Notes: generated by a model from the sequence alone, not told the origin. Positions 46,648 through 60,590 are shown, numbered from the stretch's first letter. The stretch: DNA of 64,000 nt from Polytrichum commune (GCA_950295325.1 OX485806.1:1180001-1244000), one strand, 5' to 3'. Program-made: numbers and translations.

Positions 46648-49600
46648 TATGGGAGGCGTATTCTTCCACTTAGTTATGTACAATTTAATAGGGTGCTATG
46701 ATTTGTGTGGGGAGAGGTAAGTATTTTCCTTGGACACCATAAATTATATAACATGAGTGTTTAAAAGCAAAATTTCATAGGCATTGATCTTGTAATATAT
46801 GTAAGGGGGGGGGGGGGGTTGTTGTTTACAATTATTTTTTCTTGTCCACAAATAAAAAGGCTATTGAGAATTTTAAAGTAGATGTAGATGTACAAATCGC
46901 AATCCTAAAGTTTAAAAATCTGTAGTATTTCTGTTTATTTTATGAGTTAAACGACCATTTATTTGTAATTTTAGATTCTATCATTTCCTTAGATTCAGTG
47001 ACACATGTTGCATGGTCAAATTCTCATGAGCTACATCATATGAAGTGAGGGGGAATAATTAAGGGGAAATTTTTCATTAAAAAAATTCTCTTAATTCCTC
47101 AATTATGTTCTCATATCTAAGTTCCATCCATTTTAGACATCCATCTCACCACCTGGTACTCCAAGACAACTTGGCACCATCCAAATGCATGTATTGCAAA
47201 GCATAAGAGCAAATGTGAGGGTAGAATGCTTACAACATATGCCACGGTGGGGAAGAAATGCCAATGGGTTATACTACAAACACATGTGTATCATGTATGT
47301 ATCTATATATGCAAGGTGGACTACATGATAGCAAACACCTTCATGTACGCATCATAAACTTTAAACTACAACAAGATCATGCGCATCATACCCGAATCAT
47401 ATAGGGTTGTAACTATTATCAAGCACTACTAATCAATATTATATAATCAAGATGTGATGTTAGTACATTGTTGATATATAAATTTTGTGAACTTTCAATA
47501 TATGTAGGCTATTTTTGAGGTCCATTTACTGACATTCAAGCTACAATAAGGCTTACATAAAGGCTTATTTATAGTTCTACAAATACAAGGTTGATCACAT
47601 GGTAATAGACTCCTAAATCAAATTTGTAGCTTGCCTTACTAGGATGGGTAGGCCAAGCTAGTCATGCATCGACCGAGGCAAGATGTAAAGTATGAATTTC
47701 ATAGTGATAGGGTTTTTTTAATGTCAGATGTCTTCGTGCATTCCATTTATAGCCAAAATATTCATATTTTATGGATTATTTAATGAAAGCTTATATCTCA
47801 TGTTATTGCTGACTACTCACATGCTAGCTTCCCTCGTGCTAACCTAACTATGACGTGGTCCAACAAATAGTCCCCTCCTTTGCAACCAATGGGGGTTACT
47901 TTAGGAATCCAAATACACCTCATACAACATGAGCTCTTAGGCTCACGAAGCACCTCATTCCTTGGGACCTTTATGTGCACCAAAACACAAATGTTTGAAA
48001 CTAAACATCATTGTCAACCAACTTTTGAAGTGTTCTAAACAAAGTGTCTTTGGTTAGTGACCTCCAAACCATTATGACATGTAGGACATTATCTCAACAA
48101 TCTTATGTAGTGGAGGTTTTTCTTTGATTTGGCCATATATACGCTGCTTGATTTAGCAGCATTCATCAAAGTCATATTGCTATAGGATCCATCTTGCCTT
48201 CCTTTCCAAATGATCTCTTCTTAGAGTGCACTTTAAAGGTGATATTAAAAAGGACCTTCAATGACGTTACTGCCAAGCTGAATGAATTCCATTCTATCAA
48301 CACCGATTGTAGCCAAATGATCAAAAACCACCTAGTAGAGTGGCTTGCTTATTTTCGTGTCAATTTTAGGTTGTGCAGGATAACCAACCCTTTGTTGCCC
48401 ACGACATTGTTTTTGGTTTGCATGTTTTTTTGGGGAGAATCTAGAGCCCAACTCCAACCATGAGCAAGTAAAGTACAAGTTGGAATTTTACAACAATTTT
48501 TTCTTAACAGTTGCAACAAAAGATGACAATAGGGTTGCTTGAAGTTTTTATGTGATTCTTGCTCTTGCAACATTGCATCCTTGACTCTTCAGTCCATGGT
48601 TGTGACTTTAGGTTTGTGAATATTGTTGGGGATGAATATAAGAGCTCAATTTTGGACCTTTGTGCTAAAGAAGTTGCAATCATGCCAGTTTTGTTGTTGC
48701 TCACATTTAGTACTTTATTGAGGTTGTCAACTATCATCAATTGCAAACTTGTAAAGGCATTGCAAACATGCAATGTATGTAAATATTCTCTGCCATATAG
48801 TTTTAGCGAAGAACAATGTATTCACAACGATTTTAGTCATTATGGGCATTTCTTTTAATTGATATAACATGTGAGTTGTTTTGTTGTTGAGCATGTAGTT
48901 GGGGATGTTCTATATACAATAAAATCTCTCACAACTACAAACCCTACATCAAGAAATCTCTAACCATGTAACCTTAAAACTCATGTGCAACGTCATCTAC
49001 TAGTTTTTCACATATTGGTTTCTACACACTCACACATTGGGACTTAAACTCTTACAAGTGTCTCAAATGAGGTAGATGGATCTTAAATGGTTACTTTGTC
49101 CTACTAGTCCACTTCTTCTAGGATATGTACCACATGATTAGGACTAAACAGAGGCCGTAGGCATTTTCCTCATAATTTTGGAGCTGGTATGAATACCTTA
49201 TTCCTTATCAAAGTGAATATTCTTGTATCATTCAATGATCATATAGATCCTCCCAATTATGTTGACATATGAGGTTAGAATGATTATCAAATTTTGAGCA
49301 CATTATCCAAACTCCATTCTTTTTTAGACACTTTGTTTTTTTGGTATCCGTTTTTGGAGCCTCACCCAACCACATACCACTCAAATACATGTGTCCAATT
49401 AAGATCAATCTATCTTAGATAGAGTCATTCAATATTACTACTCTCAAACAAAAATTAATCCTCCTATCAAAATACCAACGGTTTACACAAAATACATACC
49501 ACCTAGCCAAAACATACATATTCAGTTTATGGGTGCCTTTGATCTCTTAGCAAATGAATCGTGTTGTCTTGGGGTGTTGGATTTGTATTTGAGACCAGTG

Positions 49601-50030
49601 GTAGACTAATATCATCTTTTGTGTTTGTGGACAATATTTGTGTTTTCCATACCATTCGGGCATGTATAGCATTAGAGAACCTTCATACATATGGAAAGTT
49701 GTCCTAGTATCAATATGGTTCGGAATGGTATTGACCGGCCGGGGATTCGTGGCACTCATGTATTTTCATTAGTGAAAGTTCATTCATCTTTGCGGATGAG
49801 ATGAACCACTTTAGACACTACCTTACGTCATCGGCTTCTTGTCTCAAGGGTTTCAAAAATACCAAGTTTTAGTAGTTCTAAATAATCCTAGTCTAATCTA
49901 ATACTTAAGGCAATAATACAAAGGGGGTTAGACATTAAGAAAAAAATTGCCACATATAAAAGCAAGTGGGTGCATCATGCGTTGCCAACCTATCATTACT
50001 AGTCTAGTTATTTTTAAAACAAAATTTTGA
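46648..50030. other. Intergenic DNA; no gene recognised
   Basis: AT-rich, with a run of about 15 G near 46805-46819, a short block shared with 2760-2830 near 47610-47700, and a block near 49600-49760 related to 58850-59060. Open frames at 48194-48463 and 48559-48858 have no recognisable domain. Confidence 0.4.
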
Positions 50031-50330
50031 ACCCGACCGAAAATTGTTGCCCATCCCGTCCAACTTCGAAAAAAAACATTGCCCTTACATTTGTGAAGGC
50101 TGCTTGACTACAAATCCCATATTGAGTGCACTTCACCTTCAAGGTCTAAAATCCAATATATGTGCACACTTCCAATTAGTAAATAAGCAATTGATTGGGA
50201 TTTCATTCCGAAAGTGAAACCATCAATAAAGCACATAATTAATTTGGAGGTCTTAAACATTATAAAATCCTCATTAATATTGAGGTTATAATTTTGTGAC
50301 TTACCATTTTAAATTATCCTTGTCATTTTA
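50031..50330. mobile_element. Solitary arm of an FB-type MULE foldback
   Basis: This matches the left arms of FB1 (12590-12890) and FB2 (34600-34900), including the CCCATATTGAGTGCACTTCA block and the GTGAAACCATCAA block. No opposite arm follows, so it is a truncated or half-deleted copy. Confidence 0.75.
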
Positions 50331-53300
50331 ATGATAGATTAGTGCAAGTGTTCATAAGATGACCAAAATGAAACAATGAAGATAGAATATAAAACATATA
50401 ACAAAACTATTATATAAAAATCAATTTTATTTTTTAGGTAATATAATGTGAGGTATAAATAGATGGTATATTATTTGGAATTAGACTTGTGGGACAACAT
50501 TATGGATGGGGTATACTCATAAAATCACAAGTTTCTGACTATAGCCTATCTGAACTATTGTAATATTTTATCCTCATCACATATTGTATCATCTTTAAAA
50601 TCACATGGTGTATATTAATTATTTTCAAATAAATTTCACTATTATTATTATTATTATTATTGAATTGATCTTTTAAGTTCACCAATTTACCATAAGGTGA
50701 TATATATCATTTTGACATATTACAAAATTTGAGCAATCACACTTGTGCAAAATAAATGAATTATGAACCAAAAAAAATGTCTATGACAACACATCATAAT
50801 TATATATTGCACATGTTGATATCTTGCGATATTTATCAAAATAATCATGTGGAATTCAAAGCCACATCATGGCCTTTGGAAACAACTCATGGGAGGTTAG
50901 AAAATAGGCTTAGAGCATCCAAGGCGACATCATTGCCCCTTGCCAACTAATTGATATTTACAATATAGCTAGTAGTTCACAATAGCTATGAGGGAGAAAA
51001 TAGGTCTTACATGCCAACTCGGAGGCATTTCACTAAAGTAAGCTCCATCCAAGCTTCTTGATGGACTCATTTGATTTTTGATACTGGATGACATTACTTG
51101 AGTGCCACAAATCCCCAGCCGTATTGACCCAATTAATACGACATGTATGCAAAGATTCTCTCACCTTGACATACTTACCAAATATCAATATTTGAGTTAT
51201 AGTACAGTTTTGATACTCAAGGTTAGGTTCTTTGATGCCACTACAACATTTATGGTATTTAGAATCACTTACTATTGGGAGCTATGCAATGCTATAATTA
51301 TTTAATAAGAATGTAATATTTTACCAAGAAAAGTCATTTATGTTCTATAATGTCTAAACAACCTATTCAACTTTTGTTAGTAAAAATTGAACTCATGAGC
51401 AAGAAGTTATTGCGTCGCATAATCCCAAATAGTAAATGACACTAAATATCATAAATGATGTATTGAATTTGTTGATTTATGATACCATGCATTCACCTCC
51501 CTATGTACCAGTCCAACATTAGTTGAGACCTCACAACTTCAAACCAAGGCACCAACCCATCAACTACACAACCCCATAAATTTAATTTGGGCATTCCAAA
51601 AACAAATATATAGGAAGCCACCTTGATAACTCGGTCATAGGGGTGTATAGGGCCCTTAATATAATCCTCCTAAATCATGGGAAGGTCCCAAAAAATTGGT
51701 AAAAGGGGCCTACTCATGCTCATGTCCTAGCTTCTCTCCATGGTCCTTAACCCCTAAACACTCAAGCCCACACATCCCATACTCAAGTATTTTGAGCACC
51801 AACGCTAAGAAAATTTGTTATGTAGCAAATAGACTTTATTTTCCTGAAATACAATCATATGGATGTGAACTAGACTACCATATATTATTCTTGCTAGGAG
51901 AATTTGAAGTCAATCGGATCACATTTGCTAGGTCAGATTGACATATGAACAAGGCCTTTATTAGAGGGCAACTAGAGAAAACTTTGAATTTTTTTGTTTC
52001 ATGACCATTTTGATCATGGCACAAATTTTTGATAGTTGGCAACTTTGTCATAATATGTTATTTTGGATGAAAAATTAGCTACTCCCAAAAATTTGGGTCT
52101 TCTTGAGTAAATTTAGATGAAGTCCGCCACCCTCAAAGTTGGACAGCCACATGAGGTCATTTTGGGAGATTTCTCCTTTTTTATGGAGCAAGCAACATTT
52201 GCATTGATTTTTTTACAAATCCATCTAGTCAAGATATACACAACTGTCACCTTGTCCTAAGAGGACAAACCCCATCCAAATTGGGCATCAAATGTGAAAG
52301 ATATCGACTCCTAAATTTGGCTCCTAAATTTGGGCAGCTCACCCACTAAATTTTAGATAATAACTTACTAAGCTCGATATGTTCTCATGAAGATGACAAC
52401 CAACCATAATATGACTGCCTACTAGAATATGAAGGACCGTGACCATGGACCACTAGACTTCCATGCGCATACTTTAGGTTATGCTTGTGTAGTAGGGTTG
52501 AGCTCCACAATCGCATAGCAAACAAGTGAAGCATCCACATTCTCCAAAAGATGAATTAAAAACTACCATATTTAACCTTGTTATCGTGTTTTCTTGTCTG
52601 TACTCTTCAAGGGACTAACGATGGACTCAGTAACAAAATCAGCTTTAAAATCGATCATAAGCACGCTATGGTAAAAGTTATAAATGTGTATGTATCGGTG
52701 TGAAGTCTCTCTGGAATTCTGCATCGAGTAAGGAGGCTGCCCAGAAACTAACTTGCAAAGCATGGGAAAAAGAAGTGAAATTCCTAGGGTTGCAGGTGGA
52801 ATCAGAAATTCAGGACTAGAGATTGCACAGCCGACCCCCAACCCTGTTCAGATTATTGCCATAGAAGAACCCGAAAGGAACAACCATCATGGAGGTAAGA
52901 AATCCTTCACTCGTATGCACAGCTATGTAAGCAAATCAACTCCACCATGCCCAAGCTTCGGTTTCCCAGACATGCTGCTTTCAAATCACTAGAACAGAAT
53001 AATCTCAGTATATCTCCACACAAAGCACATGGCAATCCATATAGTGGAGTAAGGACGAAGACACCCTTCTGTTCAGGAGGTCCCTAGGTTATACAATCTG
53101 GTGAAGGAAGCTGGAAGAGGGCAGATGGTGATAACACAGTACTGCAATTCTGTTGCTATTATTGCAATCTAAATTGATGTAAATATACATTACACTTTTC
53201 AAAGCTAAAAAGCAAGTGGCAGGCAATGTGAGAACCTGAGTAGGAAATGTGAGAAGTCCATTTAGACCTCTTCCAAGACGAAAGCGGGCGGCACTCAATG

Positions 53301-53427
53301 AGAATGAGGAAAGCCAAGGGCGAAGACGTGATAAAATGTTGTTGTCGGAGAACATTGTCTCGAATGAAAGAAAAGCTCAGGACTGTGTCTTGAATGCTTG
53401 ATGGCCGCCAAGAGAATCAAATTTGGA
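50331..53427. other. Intergenic DNA and 3' flank of the HAD gene
   Basis: Contains an (ATT)n run near 50641-50662 and a weak foldback at about 51150-51510 whose parts resemble 59040-59450. From about 52700 the base composition becomes less AT-rich towards the HAD gene. No coding region is supported. Confidence 0.4.
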
Positions 53428-54207
53428 TTATGATGCCTCCTGGACGCGGAAAGCTGAGACATCATCAGTCATGGAGGAATTGTCCCCATCCGTAACAGGC
53501 AGCAACTCAAAATTCTCTAAAATGGAATTGATTTCGAACAAGGTCTTGATCACGAATGTAGGTTGTTGTTCGCTTGGAAGCTCACTCAACCTGTGCCGCT
53601 GCGTCTCGTCCAATAAGCATGTCAAGGCACCCGCTCGGTTTCCACATACAACATCATCAGCTGGACTGTCACCTACCATCATCACTTCACTCGGCTGCAC
53701 TCCCCAAGCATCACATATGTGCAACAAAGCCGCAGGGCTAGGCTTGCAGGGAGTAAACTCACGGCTCAGTGCAGGCTCGAACTTGTCAAGGCCGAACCTA
53801 GAGTGAAAAAATGCCACAGAGTCCTGGACATTCCGAGTGATCAAGCCTCGCCTAATGCGTTGCGAATCAAGGAACTGGCAGACCTCCTGTGCACCAGGCA
53901 TGATTTGCAACCTCTCGTTCGCTTCTCTCTCCATATCTGTGATGATGGAGTACGCATGGACCTGCTTCTCAGAGTTCCAAGACGAGATTTCGTGCAGGAT
54001 GTCGATAGGAGAACCGTTGACGACTTTAGGGTGATCTTCTCCGAGTACTCGCCTGTACATCAGCCGGAAGTCGATGCAAGGGACCGTGAGAGTCCCGTCC
54101 ATGTCGAATACGATGCCTTTCAACGCAGGTTTATGTGAAGTCGACATCGCCCTCGCCAAACTACGTACAGGCAATTTCCACAACCGCAACCGTGATACCC
54201 CTAGCAT
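53428..54207 (-). CDS. HAD-superfamily phosphatase, organelle-targeted by appearance
   Basis: A single uninterrupted frame of 259 codons on the minus strand, ATG at 54205-54207, stop TAA at 53428-53430. The N-terminus (MLGVSRLRLWKLPVRSLARA) is basic and free of acids, like a mitochondrial or plastid transit peptide. HAD motif I is VFDMDGTLT near residue 36, motif II is the Thr in GLITRN, and the motif III Lys is in CKPSP. Motif IV is VGDSPADD. These are the catalytic residues for Mg-dependent phosphoryl transfer through an aspartyl phosphate. The helical cap is inserted after motif I, as in phosphoglycolate-phosphatase-like and beta-phosphoglucomutase-like enzymes. The substrate is unknown. 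It is complete, so it may be an intronless gene; a non-coding 5' exon upstream of the satellite array is possible. Confidence 0.82.
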   Translation of the reverse strand: MLGVSRLRLWKLPVRSLARAMSTSHKPALKGIVFDMDGTLTVPCIDFRLMYRRVLGEDHPKVVNGSPIDILHEISSWNSEKQVHAYSIITDMEREANERLQIMPGAQEVCQFLDSQRIRRGLITRNVQDSVAFFHSRFGLDKFEPALSREFTPCKPSPAALLHICDAWGVQPSEVMMVGDSPADDVVCGNRAGALTCLLDETQRHRLSELPSEQQPTFVIKTLFEINSILENFELLPVTDGDNSSMTDDVSAFRVQEAS

Positions 54208-54344
54208 CCCCTCCTCAACAACCAGATTCTCTTTCAAGTCTGCTTGTTTCAGTTCTTGCTCTCCACACTCCTGCGCGACATTACTTTAGCTGTTAGCATA
54301 GAGAAGTCAATTAGAGGATTACTCAATACTTAGGAATGACTTGT
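54208..54344 (-). other. Probable 5' leader of the HAD gene
   Basis: The minus strand stays open upstream of the chosen ATG for about 10 codons without another ATG. The satellite array begins just beyond. No clear promoter motif was identified. Confidence 0.35.
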
Positions 54345-55145
54345 TGCACGTGTGATGATGCACTCGCCATGGCCTGAACTTAAGTTGAAACATCCATGTG
54401 AATATTGTGTTGTGAGGTTATAACATGCGAACTTGCTCTGCGTCGTTGAAAAATCCTGAACACGTGGAGCATGTAAGAACGAGGATTCAAAGTGCAGAAT
54501 TAGAAATGAAGTAACCCAAAGACTAGGATGTCGACAGAGTTCAAGGTGCGACCTCTTGCGCCATGGCCTAAACTTAAGCTGAAACATCCATACATATGTG
54601 ATGTTATGAGATAACATGCGAAATTGTTCTATGTCATTGAAGAAATCTCAACACGAGGAGGATGTAAAAAAGAGGATTCAAAGTGCAGAATTAGGCACAA
54701 AGTAACTCAGAAGACTAGAATGTCGACAGTCTAGTTCAAGGTGCAATCTCTCTCACTATGGCCTAAACTGAAGTTGAAACATCCATGTGTATGTAGTGTT
54801 ATGGAATTTACAAGTGAACTGTGCTGTGTCATTGAAGAAACCTCAACAGGTGGAGCCCCTAAGAACGAAGATTCCAGTGCAGAATCGCGAATGAAGTAAC
54901 CTTAAAGACTAGAATCTCGACAGAGTTCAAGGTGCAATCTCTTTCGCAGTGGCCTAAACTTAAGTTGAAACATTCATATATGTGTAGTGTTGTGAGACAG
55001 CATGCGAAAGTGTTAGGCTGTGTCATTGAAGAAACCTCAACACGAGGATCATGTAAGAACGAAGATTCAAAGTGCAGAAATAGGAATAAAGCAACTCAAA
55101 AGACTAGAATCTCGACAGAAATCACGGTGCAATCTCTCTCGCACA
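54345..55145. repeat. Tandem satellite, about 193-bp unit, four copies
   Basis: The landmark TGGCCTAAACTTAAG-type block occurs near 54369, 54563, 54758 and 54949, giving periods of 194, 195 and 191 bp. Each unit also has GAAACATCCAT, CATTGAAGAAA, AACGAAGATTC, AAGTGCAGAAT and CTCGACAGAGTTCAAGGTGC. The array lies directly upstream of the HAD coding sequence. Confidence 0.85.
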
Positions 55146-58100
55146 AGAAACAATGCTGAGAAGGATAAGAGGGTAGATAACCTACATGTGAACATTATTC
55201 TGCTATTCAATCAAGAGTTGCTTTTCCAATTGCGGTTTCGGCTTCCCAATGAGTGCAGATTCCCTACTCAGGAAATCACGACGACAGAGCTAAAGAAAAC
55301 TGCAGCTGAGTCAGATTAGTTCCTCTACACGTCGCCTTAGGTAATTCAATCAGAAGAAGAAAAACCGCATCACATCATCCGTCTGCCTCCATTGTTCTGC
55401 GTGGCCAGATTAACCCCACGTCTATTCATAGCATGATTCGATGCTCATTTACAGAATTACCGCATTGAACGCCATCCTGATCAAAATTTGGGACTTTAAA
55501 ATGATTCTAAACAAATATCGGTCACAAACCTCAAGATTCCAGAGCTGTCGATGCATCTCACCTGATGAGAAACAAGGTCGAATGTATCGGAAACTTCCAC
55601 GCTCAAACGAAATGTCGAACTCCTAGCTCGCTGCACCAGTTATTAAGACGAAACCAAAACCGTTCGAATTCTGCAAAATTGAGCTAACTTATCGTGTATA
55701 TCCTAGATACCTAGTCTGGAGCTTTGCAACGAACGATTCAAGAGGCACGTATTTCGTCGCCAGGGTTGCATTGATTCTGCGGCCGTGGCGTTGCCTCCGA
55801 GGCTCGCCGCAAATTCCCCCCGCAAACCCCCCCCCCGGGCATTCTGAGGATGTTTGCGTCCATCCAAACCTGCTACATTCGTCTCCAACGTCCTTGCCGT
55901 GACTTTTTACATCCATGTTTTTTCATTCTCTGTACCTGCTAGGTACAGACTCGATAGAAGAGAGCACGTGGAAAGGTCATCCCTCAACTTTCATCCATAA
56001 ACGGTTGGTCATCCAATTACACCTGTCTCCTCGTCAGTTTTCATCTGATTATTTCTTGCTATACATTAGCTAATTAACTTAATTGGACATCTGTATTTGA
56101 AGGTCGGGTGGTTTGGTGCAGGTTTAAGATGGGCTCCAAGAAAACATGTGTTTATAAGAGATTGGACTATGAGCTCGAATAGTGGTAACTATTCTAGTTC
56201 TAGGTTCAATAGTCAACTAAAGCTTCAGGTAGATGAGGTTAATGTGGACACCTCCAGCTCTGTGGAATCATCCAGTTGATGCATTCGAGCATTAGAAGCT
56301 TGAGCACATTAGTAGTTGCGAATCAAGACCAAGGTGTTGATCTAAGCTCCCGAATCAAATATTCGATACTTCGAAATGTGGTGTTATAGGGGGGGAACTC
56401 TTTTGTCGTGCAATGTTGTGTAAGTGGACAACATCAGTAGTAGATTTCAAATGGGTCATTTGCCAATGAAAACCAACTTTTATGTCAATATTGGTTGTGT
56501 CACATCTCTAAAGTGGTCACTTGTAAGATAAGTTGTTGTCGAATTGTTTTTTCATTATAGAATACCTACAATACAAGTCGGTCGGCACTTCACAACCACA
56601 TGTGGCCTCCTAATTTGCCCACCTTGGGCACAACCTACGTGTTATTTCCACCTACACCTATAGTATATAAATGGGGTTTGCGACCCACTAGGTGACAATC
56701 TACGTATCTCCTAGTCAGCCAAAATAACATATATAAAGCTCTTACTCCAAGCATGTAGGATTTTATGTTAGGTTGACGTTTGCTTGTTTTGGGAGGTGGT
56801 CCCATGAGCTGCCCATATGTAGGAGCCAATATCTTTCACATATGATGCCCACCTTGGGTGGAGTTTCTTTCCCCTGAGGACAAGGTGATGGTTGTGCACA
56901 ACTCGACTGAATGGATTTGGAAAAACAGTAGTGCACATGACAATTACTGAGGAGATTCTTGGACATTATTGGTCGAGTTTCCAATCATGAATTTTTGGAC
57001 ATAATTATGAGATCCCAATGGTAACTTTTTGGGGAATTATGAATGCTTGATTTGCGACCCTAGGATCCACAAAGCAAAGGCTTGGAATTGAATGATGTTA
57101 TTTCATTTAAGAAGGAAGAAACTATATATTTCATAACAAACAAGATATTCATTTTACTTGGCGGTGTGACATGCTTGAAGAGCTCGCTCCATGAGTCCCC
57201 TTCATGTGGGTGAGTCTTTGGTTCTTTTTAATGCACTCTTGGCTTCAATCTATTGACCTTCAATCTCAAGAACTAAAATAAAAATAAATATTAGAGGCTC
57301 CAAAATTATGAGAAATTGGCTCAATATGTATTGCTAAGCATCACCTACTAAATTACTGAAATTACTCAGCTAATCACTTGTTTTGTAATTTCCTATGAGA
57401 AGTCGATGCAAACCTAAAAAGTGTCCACTATTGGGCATTGTCAATTTCTCCCCCAGAAGAAGAAGAACTCCGGTCTCCGGGGGAGGCCGGAGTGACTAGA
57501 GTGTCTATTCGTAGAACATCCTTAGCCACGCCCCAATTTTCTCCCCCAAATACACTGCTTATCAAGCCCAATTTGGTTGTGGTTGAAACCTGATAAGATG
57601 GCTTAAATCGATTATGAGTGCACAAAATTTGGTATGACATTGGGTTAAACTTACTTATTATGAGCATTCACACTAATGTAAATTGAAACTCTTGCTTTGT
57701 TTTTACAATTAATAAATAAATAAATAAAATTTTGAGTACAAGTCATGGTGAGGGATGTTGATGAAATTCATCCTCCATCTTCTCTCATTAGTCATCTCAT
57801 ACACATACCTATATTCATTTTGAAATATGCTTATATCAAGTCTCATTTTATACCTTTTGTTTGCATTTGGCCCCAAAATTGAGCTCCTTTACTTTATTGA
57901 ATACTTTGCTAGTATGAGGAAATGCACTATTTATGCATGTATAGGAATCGATGCAACTTGCACTTAGTTTGAGTAAAGTGCCAACTTGTGAAGAATATGA
58001 ATATATAGATTCCACTACACGTATGGCCCCGTCCATTGAATCTTTGAAAAAACCCATGGACAATTTGGTACCACTAGTATAAAAAAACACTCGTCAAATT

Positions 58101-58433
58101 GGATTGTATTATATTGCGGCCCACATTAGTTCTCAATAACAAAGATAAGTTTTGGGGGTGTTTAAAATTATTACTTTGACATACAAATGAAAAGTGTATC
58201 ATATATCAAAACATTTGAATCTAACTAATTAGCATTCATTTCAAAATAAGCATGGCCCGCTTGGCATTGTCAGCAACACCAATCATCAACCCACACTAAT
58301 AAGGATATTCGGTGTCCAAGAACAATGCACCTCTCATTCATCCGATGTCAATGTTGGGGAACCATCTATAACTTGGGAACGTGCTCTCTAAGGTAATTTG
58401 ACACAATAATTAGCCCACCTCCGCATTAATGCC
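55146..58433. other. Intergenic DNA; no gene recognised
   Basis: The 55.2-55.9 kb part has gene-like base composition and could be a promoter or non-coding exon of the HAD gene, but I see no coding exon. A (AATA)n run is at about 57710-57728. Remaining open frames are short. Confidence 0.4.
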
Positions 58434-58437
58434 CCAA

Positions 58438-58777
58438 GCTAAATCACATTTGTGTTCAGCTGGGCCCCACCCCTCCCACACCTCCTTCACTGCCCGGTCT
58501 TCCTGTCCGCACTTGCATGGGAACTCTTCCTTGTTGGAACCAATGTGACAATACCCAGTCAAAATTACAAATATTCAAGTTGACATCACTTTCATTATTC
58601 CCAAGTTAATTAATAGAGTTCCTCCACATGCCAAAGGAGCTTAATGGCTTAAGTGACTGGATATTGTCACATTGGTTCCCAACGGGGAAGAGTTCCCACG
58701 TAGGTGCGGGTAAGAAGACCGGGCAGTGAAAGAGGCGTGGGAAGGGCGGGGCCCAGCCCCTCCCAATGTGATTTAGC
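58438..58777. mobile_element. Foldback MITE with long terminal inverted repeats, 340 bp
   Basis: Arms of about 130 bp pair across the element, with outer ends GCTAAATCACATT and AATGTGATTTAGC. Shared inner landmarks include ACTGCCCGGTCTTC and GGGAACTCTTCC. CCAA flanks both sides (58434-58437 and 58778-58781), a possible 4-bp duplication. There is no coding capacity and the superfamily is uncertain. Confidence 0.7.
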
Positions 58778-59039
58778 CCAAAGCCCAGTTCATCCCGTGA
58801 GATTTAATTGAGATTAATCAATCATAAATGTACAAGTGGACATGATTTTTCTAGTGGTGGACTGGTATTGTCTTCATTGTTCGATACCATTTGGGTACAT
58901 GTGATGAGGATTGCACCGTTTTTTCTTTATACTAGTAGGGTATGGGTATTTGATCATATTTTTTTATTCAATACCATTTGGGTCTATATACCATCCAAGA
59001 ACCTTCACACCTAGGTAAAACTACCCTAGTATCATTATG

Positions 59040-59450
59040 GTTTAGAATAATATTGACCTAAATAATAACTCAGGTATACAAATATTTTCTTACTTCGAGA
59101 TACCACCACACAACATGATTTGACTACGTAGTACACCATTATATGGTATTTAGTGTCACATGCGTCATAGTGTCACTTACCCTATTTTGAGGCACTTATG
59201 GTGAAGTTGGTAGTCATCAGTGTAAATAAATTTACACTTGAAGAAGTTACTTATGTTGACGAATGGAATCATATTGGCAATTAGCAGCCATGACACTTTG
59301 AGACCTCTAGGCATATAGTTTAGGCCCTTCTCAAATAATGACACTAAATACCATAAATGGTGTACTGCAATTTTGATACCCACGGGTAGGTTCTTTAATA
59401 CCATTATTGACGTTGATTATTCGCAATACCATGCATTCACCTATATACCG
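59040..59450. repeat. Weak foldback repeat
   Basis: AGTACACCATT-TGGTATTTAGTGTCA (59127-59157) pairs with TGACACTAAATACCATAAATGGTGTACT-type sequence at 59339-59366. Related pieces occur near 51150-51510 and 3170-3350. Strongly decayed. Confidence 0.45.
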
Positions 59451-59941
59451 GCTAAACTATGTTTTTTTATTCCCTTTTATGGATTAGTGTGAGGACCAGT
59501 TTAGACTACGGTGAAGCAATGCACCGGTCAATTAAGAAATTTAGCCAAAGACAAGGTTATTTGAGGCAACGGTTGGTATGGCAGACAAGATGGAAAGAAA
59601 AAAATTTTAATAATAATAATAAAGTTGGAGTTCTCCAGAGACCAAGTTTCTTGTCCAAAAGTTTGAGATTGCCCAAGAAAATTGACCTCCAAAGAACTCC
59701 CTCAACAAACAAACAAAAAATGTTGCTATGTTGGCAGCCATGTCATTTTTTCATCCGTGGTTGAAGTTCTCCACCAAAGAAGTATTGGCCATAGTGTAAA
59801 CCCCGGCCAATGAAGAACCCATTTTTTAGCCAGTCAAATTACTCCATTCCCCTATAATTCTTGACTTATGCACTTCTTCACTGTAGTCTAAATTGGCCCT
59901 AAGTGTGTCTCACAATACCAAGTGGGCCACATTAATTATGC

Positions 59942-59978
59942 TTGTAGGGTCAAGGGTTAATCTCCCTTGACCCTACAA
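59942..59978. other. Perfect 15-bp hairpin
   Basis: TTGTAGGGTCAAGGG (59942-59956) and its exact reverse complement (59964-59978) are separated by seven bases. It might be the remains of a small palindromic element. It lacks the U-run expected of a terminator, and such terminators do not apply to Pol II genes. Confidence 0.8.
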
Positions 59979-60590
59979 TCATGGTGCCCACTAAGGTGGC
60001 TACACCCCATCTGGACAATGACTCGTAATGGTTTTTAGTATATAGATATTACATACTCATTCAAGGCTGAAATGTAAAGGAAACCATCATAGGTCATCTA
60101 AGGTAGATGGGACTTAAATGGTCACTTTCTCCAACTAGCCTGCTTTCCCTTGTATTATATGAAACATGCGATTAATATGAGATAGTTAGCAAATCCAAAG
60201 TGATGTTGTAGCCCTTTCCTCATAATTTTTGGAGCTCCTATGAATATCTTATTAACTATCAGAGTGAAGATTCTTGTGCTCATTAAATGGTCATATAAGT
60301 CCACCCCAATTATGTTGACAATTGAACCTAGAATGGTGTTCATATTTTGAGCATGTAGTCCAATCTCTATGAAACACCTATCTTTTCAATATTTGTTCAT
60401 GGAGCCACATCTAACTACATGCCACTTAAGTATAGGTGTCCAATTAATATATGTAAACGACTAGGCAAGTCTACCTTATGAGTTGAACTTCATATGATTC
60501 ATAAAACACGTACCTATCATTCACATGGCCTCCAAAAACTACGAGCTCAATTTCCACACTCCTCACTTGGGTTTGACACAGAATGTGGTG

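Noticed and set aside
48194-48858. Open frames of 89-99 codons as small genes
   Set aside because: No domain, no splice or start context, and overlapping frames on both strands of similar length.
54345-55145. Array of regularly spaced repeats as a CRISPR array
   Set aside because: Whole 193-bp units are repeated with no unique spacers; this is a eukaryotic satellite.
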